Counted from the stretch's first letter, positions 9,319 to 19,070 are shown. The stretch is 64,000 nt of DNA from Kineococcus aurantiacus (GCF_013409345.1 NZ_JACCBB010000001.1:4030001-4094000), one strand, 5' to 3'. Numbers and translations: made by a program. The notes: generated by a model not told the origin, from the letters alone.

Positions 9319-9716
9319 TCCCAGGGCGGGACCGACCCCAGCACCCGGTCGACGGTGAAGACCACGACGACGCGGGCGGGGTTGGGTCGCGGGGTGCGGT
9401 ACCGCGCGGCGTAGCGCTCCTCGGCCTCGCGCACGTCCCCGGCGCCGGTGAGCACGCGCCCGGCCCCCTCCAGCGACAGCCACCGCCGGCCGTCGACCTG
9501 CGCCACGACGCAGCGCGATCCCCGGGCGGCGTGCACGGCCTTGCGGCTGGTCCCCGAGGTGATGACCCTGGCCTCGCGCGTGGCCGGGTCGAAGGTGAAC
9601 CCGACGGGCACGACGTGCGGGGACCCGTCGGCCCGCAGGGTCGTCAGGGTCGCCAGGTGGCGTTCGGCGAGGAACTCCAGCGCGGCGGCGGGCAGGTCGG
9701 CGGGGTCGAGGGCCAC
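9315..9716 (-). CDS. PPOX-class F420/FMN-dependent oxidoreductase
   Basis: Split-barrel flavin-binding protein of 133 aa in the pyridoxamine-5'-phosphate oxidase superfamily, closest in layout to small actinobacterial Rv1155-type proteins that use F420 or FMN. Visible features are the N-terminal helix and strand ([28 protein letters not shown]), a central [13 protein letters not shown] phosphate-binding stretch, and [12 protein letters not shown]. Substrate is unknown. Its stop overlaps that of the convergent DivIVA-repeat gene by 3 nt within CTAG. Confidence 0.8.
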   Translation of the reverse strand: MALDPADLPAAALEFLAERHLATLTTLRADGSPHVVPVGFTFDPATREARVITSGTSRKAVHAARGSRCVVAQVDGRRWLSLEGAGRVLTGAGDVREAEERYAARYRTPRPNPARVVVVFTVDRVLGSVPPWD

Positions 9717-9728
9717 GGCGGCAGTGTG

Positions 9729-11087
9729 TCAGCCGCCGGTGGCGCCGAGGGCCAGCCACAGCTCCGCCCGCTCGGTCGGGTCCTCCAGCGACGCGCCCAG
9801 CACCGTCTCGGCGCGCGCCAGCCGCTGCCTCAGGGTGTTGCGGTGCACGCCGAGGGCCTCGGCGGTGGGCTGCCGGGCGCCGTGGTGGGCCAGGAACGCG
9901 CGGACCGTGGCGCGCAGCTGGGGGTCCAGGCCCGCCAGCCGGTCCCGGGCCCACCCCGCCAGGGCGTCGGGGGCCACCAGCTCCGGCAGCGACCGGCCGT
10001 CGGCGTGCGCGACGGGTCGGGCGGGACCGGTCCGGGCGAAGGCCAGGTCGGCGCTGCGGCGGCCCTCGGCGGCCTGCTCCAGCGGCACCGGGCGGCCCAC
10101 GCCCGCGCGCCCGGGCAGGTCGGGCAGGTCGGGCAGGTCGGGCAGGTCGGTGGTGCCGCACAGGGCGTACGCGTCGCCCACCAGGGGCCCCGCGGGGGGC
10201 CGGCCGGCCCAGCGCACGACCACGAGGGGGTCGGGCAGGGGGACCGGGACGGTGGCGGCCAGCCGGCGGGCCAGGTCCGTGCGCCCGTCCAGGACGAGGT
10301 TGACGAGCACCGGCGTGACGCCGCCGGGGTCGCCGGGGCGGGCCGAGAGCAGGCCCAGCAGCGCGGCCGCCGTCCCGAGCGTGGCGTGCACCGCCCGCGG
10401 GACCTCGCGGGGACCGGTCACCAGCAGCCAGCGCGACGTCCCGCTGGCGCGCAGCGTCGTCGACCCGGCGGCCCCGACGTCGCTCCAGGCGGCCCGCGCG
10501 CCCTGCCCCCGGACCCGGCGCAGCCCGTCGAGCGCGGCGGGCGGCGGCGGGTCGGTGCTGCTGGCGGCCACGACGGCCCCCGAGGCGTCCAGCAGCCAGG
10601 CCCGCCCACCGGCCGCGCGGGCCGCGCGGTGCAGGACGGCCCGCGTCCCGTCCGGGCCCGCGGCGAGCGCCGCGAGGTCGCGCTGCACGCGCGCGGCGGC
10701 GGCCTCGGCCTCGTTCTCGCTGCGCCGCAGCAGGTCGGCCAGGCGGCGGGAGACGGCGATGAAGGGGGTGGGGACCGGCACCTCGACGAGGGCCAGGCCG
10801 GTCGCGGCCGCCGCGGCGGTGAGGGTGCGGGGCACGGTGCGGTGGCTGAGCCCGACGCCGAAGCCCACCCCGGACACCCCGGCGGCCACCAGGCGCCCCA
10901 CCCACGCCGCCCAGCCGGCGCGCGGGACGCGCAGCCCGGTGGTCAGCAGCAGCTCGCCGCCCTCCAGGAACGCGGTGGGGTCGTCCAGCTCGCTCGTGGC
11001 GACCCAGCGGACGGCGACCCGCGGGTCGCCGCCGATGAGCCGCAGGGCGAGGGACTCCGTCGCCAGGAGGTCGCTGAGCTGCACCAC
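9729..11087 (-). CDS. PucR-family transcriptional regulator
   Basis: Regulator of 452 aa with the PucR N-terminal sensor domain (about 1-120, including FLEGGELLLTTGLRVP), a variable middle, and a C-terminal PucR-type helix-turn-helix (about 390-445: AFLAHHGARQPTAEALGVHRNTLRQRLARAE). Members usually activate adjacent catabolic operons in response to a metabolite; several control GABA, proline or purine breakdown. It is divergent from gabT across 84 nt containing a 12-bp inverted repeat, so gabTD control is the simple reading. Two adjacent GTG codons are possible starts. The middle holds four DLP tripeptides in a row. Confidence 0.88.
   Translation of the reverse strand: MVQLSDLLATESLALRLIGGDPRVAVRWVATSELDDPTAFLEGGELLLTTGLRVPRAGWAAWVGRLVAAGVSGVGFGVGLSHRTVPRTLTAAAAATGLALVEVPVPTPFIAVSRRLADLLRRSENEAEAAAARVQRDLAALAAGPDGTRAVLHRAARAAGGRAWLLDASGAVVAASSTDPPPPAALDGLRRVRGQGARAAWSDVGAAGSTTLRASGTSRWLLVTGPREVPRAVHATLGTAAALLGLLSARPGDPGGVTPVLVNLVLDGRTDLARRLAATVPVPLPDPLVVVRWAGRPPAGPLVGDAYALCGTTDLPDLPDLPDLPGRAGVGRPVPLEQAAEGRRSADLAFARTGPARPVAHADGRSLPELVAPDALAGWARDRLAGLDPQLRATVRAFLAHHGARQPTAEALGVHRNTLRQRLARAETVLGASLEDPTERAELWLALGATGG
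10113..10148. repeat. Four tandem 9-bp repeats inside the PucR gene
   Basis: GGGCAGGTC occurs four times head to tail (10113, 10122, 10131 and 10140). On the coding strand it gives a DLP-DLP-DLP-DLP run in the linker of the regulator. Because the unit is a multiple of three, copy-number change would keep the frame. Confidence 0.85.
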
Positions 11088-11095
11088 GAGGGACA

Positions 11096-11130
11096 GGATG
11101 CACCGTCAGCGACGTCCAGACGGTGCATCC
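11096..11130. promoter_or_regulatory. Inverted-repeat operator between pucR and gabT
   Basis: GGATGCACCGTC (11096-11107) and its exact complement GACGGTGCATCC (11119-11130) are separated by 11 nt, so the half-sites are 23 bp centre to centre, about two helical turns. The repeat lies directly upstream of the gabT -35 and within 9 nt of the pucR start. A PucR dimer bound here could both activate gabT and repress its own gene. The regulator assignment is inferred from position. Confidence 0.7.
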
Positions 11131-11136
11131 CGGGCA

Positions 11137-11165
11137 CTGACGGGGACGCGCTGCGGACGTACCGT
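11137..11165 (+). promoter_or_regulatory. gabT promoter, leaderless type
   Basis: CTGACG (11137-11142), a 17-nt spacer and TACCGT (11160-11165) form a sigma-70-type promoter. Only 6 nt separate the -10 from the gabT ATG, so the mRNA would start at or next to the start codon. No Shine-Dalgarno sequence is present, in agreement. Confidence 0.65.
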
Positions 11166-11171
11166 CGGGTC

Positions 11172-12530
11172 ATGACGACGCTCAGCCCCCAGGCCCAGCA
11201 GACCGGTGGCCCCGCGCTGCCGCAGGAGATCCGGCTCGTCACCGAGGTCCCCGGACCCCGGTCGCGCGAGCTGGCCGCCCGCCGCACCGCCGCGGTCTCG
11301 GCCGCCGTCGGTTCCTCGATGCCCTTCTACGCCGCCGCCGCCGGCGGGGGCGTCGTCGTGGACGTCGACGGCAACTCCTTCGCCGACCTCGGCTCCGGCA
11401 TCGCCGTGACCACCGTCGGCAACTCCGCCCCCGCGGTCGTGGCCGCCGTGGGCGAGCAGGTCGAGCGGTTCACCCACACCTGCTTCATGATCACGCCGTA
11501 CGAGTCCTACGTGGAGCTCGCCGAGCGTCTCGCCGAGCTCACCCCCGGCGACTTCGCCAAGAAGAGCGCCTTCTTCACCTCCGGCGCCGAGGCCGTCGAG
11601 AACGCCGTGAAGATCGCCCGCGCGCACACCGGCCGGCAGGCCGTCGTCGTCTTCGACCACGCCTACCACGGCCGCACGAACCTCACGATGGCCATGACGG
11701 CCAAGAACATGCCGTACAAGAACGGGTTCGGCCCCTTCGCCCCCGAGGTCTACCGCGCCCCGCTGAGCTACCCGTTCCGCGACGGCCTCGACGGCCCGGC
11801 CGCCGCCGCGCGCGCCATCGACCTCATCGAGAAGCAGGTCGGCGCCGCCAACCTCGCCGCCATCGTCGTCGAGCCCATCCAGGGCGAGGGCGGCTTCATC
11901 GTCCCGGCGCCGGGCTTCCTGCCCGCCGTCGCCGCCTGGGCCAAGGAGAACGGCGTCGTGTTCGTCGCCGACGAGGTGCAGACCGGCGTCGCCCGCACGG
12001 GCGCCTGGTTCGCCAGCCACCTCGAGGGCATCGAGCCCGACCTCGTCACCATCGCCAAGGGCGTCGCCGGCGGCCTGCCGCTGTCGGCGGTCACCGGCCG
12101 CGCCGAGATCGTCGACGCCCCCGTCACCGGTGGCCTCGGCGGCACCTACGGCGGCAACCCGCTGGCCACCGCGGCCGCCCTCGCGACGCTGCGCACCGTC
12201 GAGGACGAGGACCTCCTCGCCCGCGCCCGGCAGGTCGAGGAGATCCTGTTCCGCCGCCTGCACGCCCTGGCCGGGCGCGACCCGCGCGTCGGCGACGTCC
12301 GCGGCCGCGGCGCCATGGTCGCGGTGGAACTGGTGAAGCCCGGTACCACCGAACCCGACGCCGCCCTGGCCAAGCAGGTCGCGACCGAGGCCGCCCAGCA
12401 GGGCGTCATCGTCCTGACCTGCGGCACCGACGGCAACGTCCTGCGGTTCCTGCCCCCGCTGAGCATCGGCGACGACCTGCTGGAGCAGGCCTTCGACGTC
12501 CTCGACCGCGTCTTCGCGGCCACCCGCTGA
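11172..12530 (+). CDS. gabT: 4-aminobutyrate-2-oxoglutarate transaminase
   Basis: Class III PLP aminotransferase of 452 aa converting GABA and 2-oxoglutarate to succinate semialdehyde and glutamate. Motifs are FFTSGAEAVENAVKIARAHTGR, the aromatic-clamp region FDHAYHGRTNLTMAMT, VVEPIQGEGGF, FVADEVQTGVARTG and the PLP lysine in VTIAKGVAGGLPLSAV. ATG 11172 is chosen because it follows the promoter by 6 nt and homology starts soon after; the much longer frame upstream is antisense to pucR. It is followed 19 nt later by gabD, forming a GABA shunt operon. 5-Aminovalerate could be an alternative substrate. Confidence 0.92.
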   Translation: MTTLSPQAQQTGGPALPQEIRLVTEVPGPRSRELAARRTAAVSAAVGSSMPFYAAAAGGGVVVDVDGNSFADLGSGIAVTTVGNSAPAVVAAVGEQVERFTHTCFMITPYESYVELAERLAELTPGDFAKKSAFFTSGAEAVENAVKIARAHTGRQAVVVFDHAYHGRTNLTMAMTAKNMPYKNGFGPFAPEVYRAPLSYPFRDGLDGPAAAARAIDLIEKQVGAANLAAIVVEPIQGEGGFIVPAPGFLPAVAAWAKENGVVFVADEVQTGVARTGAWFASHLEGIEPDLVTIAKGVAGGLPLSAVTGRAEIVDAPVTGGLGGTYGGNPLATAAALATLRTVEDEDLLARARQVEEILFRRLHALAGRDPRVGDVRGRGAMVAVELVKPGTTEPDAALAKQVATEAAQQGVIVLTCGTDGNVLRFLPPLSIGDDLLEQAFDVLDRVFAATR

Positions 12531-12549
12531 GCCCGAGAGGATCGACCCC

Positions 12550-14016
12550 GTGACCACCAGCCTGCGTGAGAAGGAACTGCTCGCCGCCGTCCCCACCGGC
12601 CTGTTCGTCGGGGGGAGCTGGCGCGAGGCGGCCGACGGCGCGCGCGTCGCCGTCGAGGACCCGTCCACCGGCCAGACCCTCGTCGAGATCGCCGACGCCT
12701 CCGTCGAGGACGGCGCCGCGGCCCTGGACGCCGCCGTGGCCGCCGCACCGGCGTGGGCCAGGACCCCGACCCGGGTGCGCGCGGAGGTCCTGCGCAGGGC
12801 GTTCGAGCTCATCGCCGCGCGCGCCGACGACTTCGCCCTGCTCATGACCCTGGAGATGGGCAAGCCGCTGGCCGAGGCCAGGGGTGAGGTCGCCTACGGC
12901 AACGAGTTCTTCCGCTGGTTCTCCGAGGAGGCCCCGCGCATCTCCGGCCGCTACTCGCAGAACCCCGCCGGCGGGTCCCGGCTGCTGACCATGAAGCAGC
13001 CCGTCGGCCCCGTCCTGGCGATCCTGCCGTGGAACTTCCCGCTGGCCATGGGCACCCGCAAGATCGCCCCGGCCCTGGCGGCGGGTTGCACCGTCGTGGT
13101 CAAGCCGGCCACCCAGACCCCGCTGACGACGCTGCTGCTGGCCCAGACCCTGGCCGAGGCCGGGGTCCCCGACGGGGTCGTGAACGTCGTCACGACCTCG
13201 CGCACCAGCGAGGTCGTCGCGCCGCTCATCGCCGACCCGCGCCTGCGCAAGCTGACGTTCACCGGCTCCACCCCGGTGGGCAAGAAGCTCGTCGAGCAGT
13301 CCGCGCAGCAGCTGCTGCGCATCTCCATGGAGCTCGGCGGCAACGCCCCGTTCCTGGTGTTCGACGACGCCGACGTGGACGCGGCCGTCGACGGCGCGGT
13401 GCTGGCCAAGATGCGCAACCAGGGCGAGGCCTGCACGGCCGCGAACCGGTTCTACGTCCAGCGCCCCGTCGCCGAGGAGTTCTCCCGCAAGCTCGCCGAG
13501 CGCATGGGGTCCCTCGTCGTCGGCCGCGGCACCGAGGACGACACGCAGGTCGGCCCGCTCATCGACGCCCGCGCCCGCGACGACGTCGCCCGGCGCGTCA
13601 CCGAGGCCGTCGACGCCGGCGCCCGGGTCGTCGTCGGCGGCGGGCCGGTGGGGGACCAGGGGTACTTCTACGCCCCGACCGTCGTCACCGACGTCCCGGC
13701 CGGTGCGCGCCTGCTGACCGAGGAGACCTTCGGCCCGGTCGCCCCCGTCGTCGTCTTCGACACCGAGGAGGAGGGCGTCGCCCTGGCCAACGACACCGAG
13801 TACGGCCTCGTCGCCTACGCCTTCACCCGGGGCCTGGACCGCGCGATGCGCGTCGCGGAGGCCCTGGAGACCGGCATGGTCGGCCTGAACGCCGGGATCG
13901 TGTCCAACGCCGCCGCGCCCTTCGGCGGGGTCAAGGCCTCCGGGTTCGGCCGCGAGGGCGGCTTCGAGGGCATCGAGGAGTACCTGGAGACGAAGTACGT
14001 GAACTTCCCGCTCTGA
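12550..14016 (+). CDS. gabD: NAD(P)-dependent succinate-semialdehyde dehydrogenase
   Basis: ALDH-superfamily enzyme of 488 aa completing GABA breakdown to succinate. Visible are the cofactor-binding IMPWNFP-like block (LAILPWNFPLAMGTRKIAPAL, across positions 13015-13080), the catalytic Glu in MELGGNAPFLVFDDADVD, the nucleophilic Cys in NQGEACTAANRF, and EETFGPVAPVV. The GTG start has GAGAGGA upstream. It is cotranscribed with gabT and followed by a very strong bidirectional terminator. A glutarate-semialdehyde specificity (GabD/DavD type) cannot be excluded. Confidence 0.92.
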   Translation: MTTSLREKELLAAVPTGLFVGGSWREAADGARVAVEDPSTGQTLVEIADASVEDGAAALDAAVAAAPAWARTPTRVRAEVLRRAFELIAARADDFALLMTLEMGKPLAEARGEVAYGNEFFRWFSEEAPRISGRYSQNPAGGSRLLTMKQPVGPVLAILPWNFPLAMGTRKIAPALAAGCTVVVKPATQTPLTTLLLAQTLAEAGVPDGVVNVVTTSRTSEVVAPLIADPRLRKLTFTGSTPVGKKLVEQSAQQLLRISMELGGNAPFLVFDDADVDAAVDGAVLAKMRNQGEACTAANRFYVQRPVAEEFSRKLAERMGSLVVGRGTEDDTQVGPLIDARARDDVARRVTEAVDAGARVVVGGGPVGDQGYFYAPTVVTDVPAGARLLTEETFGPVAPVVVFDTEEEGVALANDTEYGLVAYAFTRGLDRAMRVAEALETGMVGLNAGIVSNAAAPFGGVKASGFGREGGFEGIEEYLETKYVNFPL

Positions 14017-14040
14017 CCCCCGGGACGCTCCGACCCCGCA

Positions 14041-14082
14041 CGACGAAGGGCCCCGCCGGTGACGGCGGGGCCCTTCGTCGTC
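14041..14082. terminator. Bidirectional terminator between gabD and the protease gene
   Basis: Perfect 19-bp stem (arms 14041-14059 and 14064-14082) with a GTGA loop. It lies 24 nt after gabD and 16 nt after the stop of the convergent protease gene, so it can serve both. Confidence 0.85.
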
Positions 14083-14098
14083 CCGGGGAGCCGAGGCC

Positions 14099-15190
14099 TC
14101 AGGACGCGGCGACGGCCTCGTCGTAGACGTCCCGCACCACGTCCCCGAACCGCGGTCCGTACAGGACCCCGGACCCGTTGCCGTAGCTGAAGCTCACGAC
14201 CGAGGTGATCGTGCCGGTGCGCTGGGCGGGGTCGAAGTCGCGCAGCCACGGCCCGCCGCTGGACCCGCCGCCGAGGTCGCACAGCGTCGCGTGGTCGGAC
14301 GTGGCGTCGGCGCCGTTGTCGGTGAACTGCACGCCCGCGCAGTACTGCAGCGTGTCCCCGTCCGCCGTGGTGCTGCGGGCGGGGTAGCCCAGGACCGTCA
14401 CGCGGCCCACCGACTCGGAGAAGTCGATGCCGTACGCCCCGACGGTGCTCGCCAGCGACCTGCCCGTCGGCGAGCCCGCGACGACGGCGAACCCGACGTC
14501 GTAGTTCAGGGCCGCCGCCGACGTCTGATCCTCCTGCGCCCACTGCCTCGTCGTGAACAGCTTGGTCACCGAGAACCGGCCGTGCGGTTCCGCCGTGGCC
14601 GTCAGGCCGGGCACGAACAGGACGTTGGTGGACGGCACGCCGTCCTCGGTGAGGCAGTGCCCGGCGGTCACGAGGACGTTGCCCCGGGGGGAGTCGACGC
14701 TGCTGGCGCTGCACTCGTACTTGCCGGCGCCCTGCGTGAAGTACAGCCGGCCCACGGTGGGCACGGCCGGGCCCGTCCACGTCGTGGCCCGCGCGACGGC
14801 CGCGCCGGTGACGACGTCGGCCGTGGCCCGGGCCCGCGGGGTCAGGACCGGGGCGTCGCCCGCGGCGAGCGTCGACCGGTCCGGGGCCGCCGTGCCCGGC
14901 GCGGCCGGGGCGGGTTCGGCGGGGACGGCAGGCTCGGCGGGGACGGTGGTGGTGGCGTCGGCGCCCCGCACCACGACCCGGTCGGCCGGCTCGGCCTGCG
15001 CCATCCGCTCCGGCGTCCAGTAGTCCAGCGCGGCCTGCTGCCCGTCCGCGTCGACCGTCGACAGCAGGGTCGCGGCGGAACCGGCCGGTGTCACGGGGAC
15101 GGCCGAGGCGCTCCCCGCGCCCGTGGTCGTGAAGGCGGCGCAGGCCAGCGCGAACGCGCCGGCCGAGGCCGCGGAGACGAGCCTTCGCAT
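14099..15190 (-). CDS. Secreted trypsin-like serine protease
   Basis: A 363-aa exported protein with a signal peptide (MRRLVSAASA, hydrophobic core, ASA cleavage near residue 30) and an Ala/Pro-rich linker holding PAEPAVPAEPAPAAP repeats. The chymotrypsin-fold domain follows. The catalytic triad is visible as LVTAGHC (His), NYDVGFAVV (Asp) and GGGSSGGPWL (Ser), with extra cysteines suited to disulfides. It resembles glutamyl-endopeptidase/V8-like secreted proteases of actinobacteria. The substrate is unknown. The start is the ATG just before the signal peptide, divergent from dxr. Confidence 0.88.
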   Translation of the reverse strand: MRRLVSAASAGAFALACAAFTTTGAGSASAVPVTPAGSAATLLSTVDADGQQAALDYWTPERMAQAEPADRVVVRGADATTTVPAEPAVPAEPAPAAPGTAAPDRSTLAAGDAPVLTPRARATADVVTGAAVARATTWTGPAVPTVGRLYFTQGAGKYECSASSVDSPRGNVLVTAGHCLTEDGVPSTNVLFVPGLTATAEPHGRFSVTKLFTTRQWAQEDQTSAAALNYDVGFAVVAGSPTGRSLASTVGAYGIDFSESVGRVTVLGYPARSTTADGDTLQYCAGVQFTDNGADATSDHATLCDLGGGSSGGPWLRDFDPAQRTGTITSVVSFSYGNGSGVLYGPRFGDVVRDVYDEAVAAS

Positions 15191-15309
15191 GACGGATGTC
15201 CTCCCGGTTCCGGTGGTGCCGTGGGTCATCCTCGCCGATCCCGTGCAGATCCGCCGCAGCGACGTGGTGACGGGGCGTGGCGGTCGCGGGGCACGACATG
15301 ATGGCCCGC

Positions 15310-16494
15310 GTGAGCTCTCCCGTCCCCTCCGCCGTCCGCGAGGTGGTGCTGATCGGCAGCACCGGGTCGATCGGCACCCAGGCCCTGGACGTCGTCGCGC
15401 ACGCGGCGGGCGCCTTCCGCGTCGTCGCGCTGGCCGCCGGCGGGGCCGACGTCGGCACCCTGGCCCGGCAGGCCCTCGACCACGGCGTCGCCCTGGTCGG
15501 GGTGGCGCGCGCCGACGCCGAGCAGCCGCTGCGGGAGGCGCTGCGCGCGCACGCCGCGGGCCGCCCGCTCCCGCGCGTCGTCGCCGGCCCCGAGGCGGCC
15601 ACCGAGGTCGCCGAGCACCCCTGCGACGTCGTCCTGAACGGCACGACCGGCTCGGTGGGCCTGCGCCCGACGCTCGCGGCGCTGCGCGCGGGCCGCACCC
15701 TGGCCCTGGCCAACAAGGAGTCCCTCGTCGCCGGCGGCCCGCTCGTGACGCGGGCCGCGGCACCCGGCCAGATCGTCCCCGTCGACTCCGAGCACTCCGC
15801 CCTGGCCCAGTGCCTGCGCGCCGGGACGGACCGGGAGGTCGCCCGGCTCGTCCTGACGGCCAGCGGCGGGCCGTTCCGCGGCCGCACGCGCGCGCAGCTG
15901 GCCGACGTCACCCCCCAGCAGGCCCTGGCCCACCCCACGTGGTCCATGGGGCCGGTGGTGACGACGAACTCGGCCACCCTGGTCAACAAGGGGCTGGAGG
16001 TCATCGAGGCGTCGCTGCTGTTCGGCATCGGCTACGACCGCATCGACGTCGTCGTGCACCCGCAGTCGGTCGTGCACTCGATGGTCGAGTTCACCGACGG
16101 CTCCACCCTGGCCCAATGCTCCCCGCCGGACATGCGGCTGCCCATCGCGCTGGGGATGGCCTGGCCGGCGCGGGTGCCCGGCGCCGCGGCCGCCGTCGAC
16201 TGGACGCGCGCGGCGCAGTGGACGTTCGAGCCGGTCGACGCGCAGGCGTTCCCGGCCCTGGACCTGGCCCGGGAGGCGGGCCGGCGCGGGTCGACCGTCC
16301 CGGCCGTCCTCAACGCCGCCAACGAGGAGGCCGTCGCGGCCTTCCACGCCGGCCGGCTGCCCTTCCTGGGCATCGTCGACACCGTCGCCCGGGTCGTCGG
16401 CGAGCACGAACCCGGCGGGGACCCCCGCGACGTGGAGGACGTGCTCGCCGCCGAGGAGTGGGCCCGCGCCCGGGCGAACGAGCTCGCCGCGTGA
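15310..16494 (+). CDS. dxr: 1-deoxy-D-xylulose-5-phosphate reductoisomerase
   Basis: First committed enzyme of the MEP isoprenoid pathway, converting DXP to MEP with NADPH. Signatures are [18 protein letters not shown] (NADPH fold), [46 protein letters not shown] and [13 protein letters not shown]. The start is uncertain: GTG 15310 best matches family N-termini and follows CATGAT by 7 nt; ATG 15298 and GTG 15277 are in frame. Its stop overlaps the next start by 4 nt (GTGA), coupling it to the site-2 protease, and ispG follows: a standard actinobacterial isoprenoid locus. Confidence 0.95.
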   Translation: MSSPVPSAVREVVLIGSTGSIGTQALDVVAHAAGAFRVVALAAGGADVGTLARQALDHGVALVGVARADAEQPLREALRAHAAGRPLPRVVAGPEAATEVAEHPCDVVLNGTTGSVGLRPTLAALRAGRTLALANKESLVAGGPLVTRAAAPGQIVPVDSEHSALAQCLRAGTDREVARLVLTASGGPFRGRTRAQLADVTPQQALAHPTWSMGPVVTTNSATLVNKGLEVIEASLLFGIGYDRIDVVVHPQSVVHSMVEFTDGSTLAQCSPPDMRLPIALGMAWPARVPGAAAAVDWTRAAQWTFEPVDAQAFPALDLAREAGRRGSTVPAVLNAANEEAVAAFHAGRLPFLGIVDTVARVVGEHEPGGDPRDVEDVLAAEEWARARANELAA

Positions 16495-17813
16495 GCACCG
16501 TGCTGCTGTGGGTCGCCGGCGTGCTCGCCGCGGCCGTCGGGGTGGCCGTGTCCATCGCGCTGCACGAGCTGGGGCACCTGCTGCCCGCCAAGCGGTTCGG
16601 CGTGAAGGTCACCCAGTACATGGTCGGCTTCGGCCCGACGCTGTGGTCGCGGCGGCGGGGGGAGACCGAGTACGGCGTCAAGGCCGTCCCGCTCGGCGGC
16701 TACATCCGCATGATCGGCATGTTCCCGCCCGGCCCCGACGGGCGGCTGCGCGCCAGCTCCACCGGCCGCTGGGCGCTCATGGCCGAGGAGGCCCGGCAGG
16801 CCAGCTTCGTCGAGATCGGCCCCGGTGAGGAGCAGCGCGCCTTCTACCGCCAGCCGGTGTGGAAGCGCATCGTCATCATGGCCGGCGGGCCCCTCGTCAA
16901 CCTCGTCCTCGGCTTCGTCCTCACGGGTGTGGCGCTGTCGGCCATCGGGCTGCCCACGGGGGCCTCCACCACGGTCGGCGTCGTCCAGCGGTGCGTGCTG
17001 CCGGCCGACACGACCGCGACGACCTGCCCCGCCGACGTCGACCCCACCCCCGGCGCCGCCGCGGGGCTGCGGCCCGGTGACGTCTTCGTCTCCTTCGACG
17101 GGCAGCCGGTCACCGGCTGGGTGCAGCTGTCCCGCCTCATCCGCGAGGCCGGGGGCCGCCAGGTGTCCTTCGTCGTCGAGCGCGACGGGCAGCCGGTCAC
17201 CCTGACCACCACGCCGCTGCTGACCCAGCGCCCCGCCCTGGACGCCGACGGGCGGGCCACCGGCGGGACCGTCGAGGCCGGCTTCCTCGGCGTCTCGCCC
17301 ACGGCCACGCTGGAGCGGGTCCCCGTCGGGCAGGTGCCCGGCATCGTCCTGGACCAGCTCGCGGGCACCGCCGGCATCGTGCTGAACCTGCCGCAGCGCC
17401 TCTACGGCGTCGCGCAGGCCGCCTTCGGCACCCAGGCCCGCGACCCGGAGGGCCCCATCGGGATCGTCGGCATCGGCCGGCTCGCCGGGGAGCTGAACGC
17501 CGAGGACTCCCTGTCGGGGAACGCGTTCGCCGAGCGGGCCGGGCGCCTCGTCTCGCTGCTGGCGGGCCTGAACGTCGCGCTGTTCGTCTTCAACGTGGTG
17601 CCGCTGCTGCCCTTCGACGGCGGGCACATCGCCGGGGCGCTGTGGGAGGTCGTCAAGAAGGCGGTCTTCCGGCTGCGCCGTCGCCCGGACCCCGGCCCCG
17701 TCGACGTCGCCAAGGCCATGCCGCTGGCGTACGGCGTCTCGATCCTGCTCGTGGGCATGAGCGTGCTGCTGCTCTACGCCGACATCGTCCGCCCCGTCAC
17801 CCTGAACCAGTGA
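16491..17813 (+). CDS. Site-2 intramembrane metalloprotease (RseP/Rip1-like)
   Basis: M50-family zinc protease of 440 aa that cuts membrane-bound regulators such as anti-sigma factors within the bilayer. The first helix holds the H25-E-L-G-H29 zinc motif; a PDZ domain follows ([20 protein letters not shown]); the C-terminal helices hold [15 protein letters not shown] with the third zinc ligand Asp. Start is the GTG overlapping the dxr stop. The dxr-protease-ispG order is shared by mycobacteria (rip1) and streptomycetes. Confidence 0.93.
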   Translation: MSTVLLWVAGVLAAAVGVAVSIALHELGHLLPAKRFGVKVTQYMVGFGPTLWSRRRGETEYGVKAVPLGGYIRMIGMFPPGPDGRLRASSTGRWALMAEEARQASFVEIGPGEEQRAFYRQPVWKRIVIMAGGPLVNLVLGFVLTGVALSAIGLPTGASTTVGVVQRCVLPADTTATTCPADVDPTPGAAAGLRPGDVFVSFDGQPVTGWVQLSRLIREAGGRQVSFVVERDGQPVTLTTTPLLTQRPALDADGRATGGTVEAGFLGVSPTATLERVPVGQVPGIVLDQLAGTAGIVLNLPQRLYGVAQAAFGTQARDPEGPIGIVGIGRLAGELNAEDSLSGNAFAERAGRLVSLLAGLNVALFVFNVVPLLPFDGGHIAGALWEVVKKAVFRLRRRPDPGPVDVAKAMPLAYGVSILLVGMSVLLLYADIVRPVTLNQ

Positions 17814-17840
17814 CCGGACCGGTGAACTCCCCGTGAAGAG

Positions 17841-17871
17841 CCCCGCCCCTGGTCGTGAGCCGGGGGCGGGG
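17841..17871 (+). terminator. Hairpin after the site-2 protease gene
   Basis: CCCCGCCCC (17841-17849) pairs with GGGGCGGGG (17863-17871), with a further GG/CC pair in the loop. It lies 28 nt after the protease stop and ends just before the ispG -10-like element, which suggests ispG has its own promoter. Confidence 0.55.
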
Positions 17872-17875
17872 GGTT

Positions 17876-17881
17876 GATACT
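17876..17881 (+). promoter_or_regulatory. Candidate leaderless -10 for ispG
   Basis: GATACT ends 7 nt before the GTG at 17889, the spacing expected for a leaderless mRNA. The -35 region is weak and overlaps the preceding hairpin. Confidence 0.35.
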
Positions 17882-17888
17882 TGACCCC

Positions 17889-19049
17889 GTGAGCGTCAGC
17901 CTCGGTCTCCCCGCCCTGCCCCCGCCCGTCCTGGCCCCGCGCCGCAAGACCCGGCAGATCCAGGTCGGCAAGGTCGGTGTCGGCAGCGACCACCCCGTCT
18001 CGGTGCAGTCGATGACGACCACCCCGACGACGAACATCAACGCCACGCTGCAGCAGATCGCCGAGCTGACGGCCACCGGCTGCGACATCGTCCGCGTCGC
18101 CTGCCCCAGCGCCGACGACGCCGAGGCGCTGCCGATCATCGCGCGCAAGTCGCAGATCCCCGTCATCGCCGACATCCACTTCCAGCCCAAGTACGTCTTC
18201 GCGGCCATCGAGGCCGGCTGCGGGGCCGTCCGCGTCAACCCGGGCAACATCCGCAAGTTCGACGACCAGGTCAAGGCCATCGCCCAGGCCGCCAAGGACC
18301 ACGGCACGTCGATCCGCATCGGGGTCAACGCCGGCTCCCTGGACCCGCGCCTGATGCAGAAGTACGGCAAGGCCACCCCCGAGGCCCTCGTCGAGTCCGC
18401 CGTGTGGGAGGCCTCGCTGTTCGAGGAGCACGACTTCCACGACTTCAAGATCTCGGTCAAGCACAACGACCCGGTGATCATGGTCCGCGCCTACGAGCTG
18501 CTCGCCGAGCGCGGCGACTGGCCGCTGCACCTGGGCGTCACCGAGGCCGGACCGGCCTTCCAGGGCACCATCAAGTCCGCCACCGCGTTCGGGGCCCTGC
18601 TGGCCAAGGGCATCGGCGACACCATCCGCGTGTCGCTGTCGGCCCCGCCGGCCGAGGAGGTCAAGGTCGGCCTGCAGATCCTGCAGTCCCTCAACCTGCG
18701 CCCCCGCAAGCTGGAGATCGTCTCCTGCCCCTCCTGCGGCCGCGCCCAGGTCGACGTCTACTCCCTGGCCGACGCCGTCACCGAGGGCCTGGAGGGCATG
18801 AAGGTGCCGCTGCGCGTGGCCGTCATGGGCTGCGTCGTCAACGGCCCGGGGGAGGCCCGCGAGGCCGACCTGGGCGTCGCCAGCGGCAACGGCAAGGGCC
18901 AGATCTTCGTCAAGGGCGAGGTCATCAAGACCGTCCCCGAGCACGCCATCGTCGAGACCCTCATCGAGGAGGCCAACCGCCTGGCCGCCGAGATGGGCGA
19001 ACCCGTCGACGACGACGCCGCCGGCACCCCCACCGTCACCGTCGGCTGA
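17889..19049 (+). CDS. ispG: 4-hydroxy-3-methylbut-2-enyl diphosphate synthase
   Basis: [4Fe-4S] enzyme of the MEP pathway reducing MEcPP to HMBPP. Characteristic blocks are [51 protein letters not shown], and the C-terminal cluster cysteines in [11 protein letters not shown] and [11 protein letters not shown]. The bacterial two-domain form is present, 386 aa. GTG 17889 is preferred over the TTG at 17874 because the latter overlaps the -10-like sequence. It sits downstream of dxr and the site-2 protease. Confidence 0.95.
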   Translation: MSVSLGLPALPPPVLAPRRKTRQIQVGKVGVGSDHPVSVQSMTTTPTTNINATLQQIAELTATGCDIVRVACPSADDAEALPIIARKSQIPVIADIHFQPKYVFAAIEAGCGAVRVNPGNIRKFDDQVKAIAQAAKDHGTSIRIGVNAGSLDPRLMQKYGKATPEALVESAVWEASLFEEHDFHDFKISVKHNDPVIMVRAYELLAERGDWPLHLGVTEAGPAFQGTIKSATAFGALLAKGIGDTIRVSLSAPPAEEVKVGLQILQSLNLRPRKLEIVSCPSCGRAQVDVYSLADAVTEGLEGMKVPLRVAVMGCVVNGPGEAREADLGVASGNGKGQIFVKGEVIKTVPEHAIVETLIEEANRLAAEMGEPVDDDAAGTPTVTVG

Positions 19050-19070
19050 GGGGGCGCCGGGGTGTCCGCC

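Noticed and set aside
8419-11103. 894-codon minus-strand frame spanning rlmN to pucR
   Set aside because: It is a shifted shadow of pucR and of the antisense of the DivIVA-repeat gene; the real pucR frame has both PucR domains.
15277-15309. Upstream dxr starts (GTG 15277, ATG 15298)
   Set aside because: Not excluded, but family N-termini begin close to GTG 15310 and a -10-like CATGAT occupies 15297-15302.
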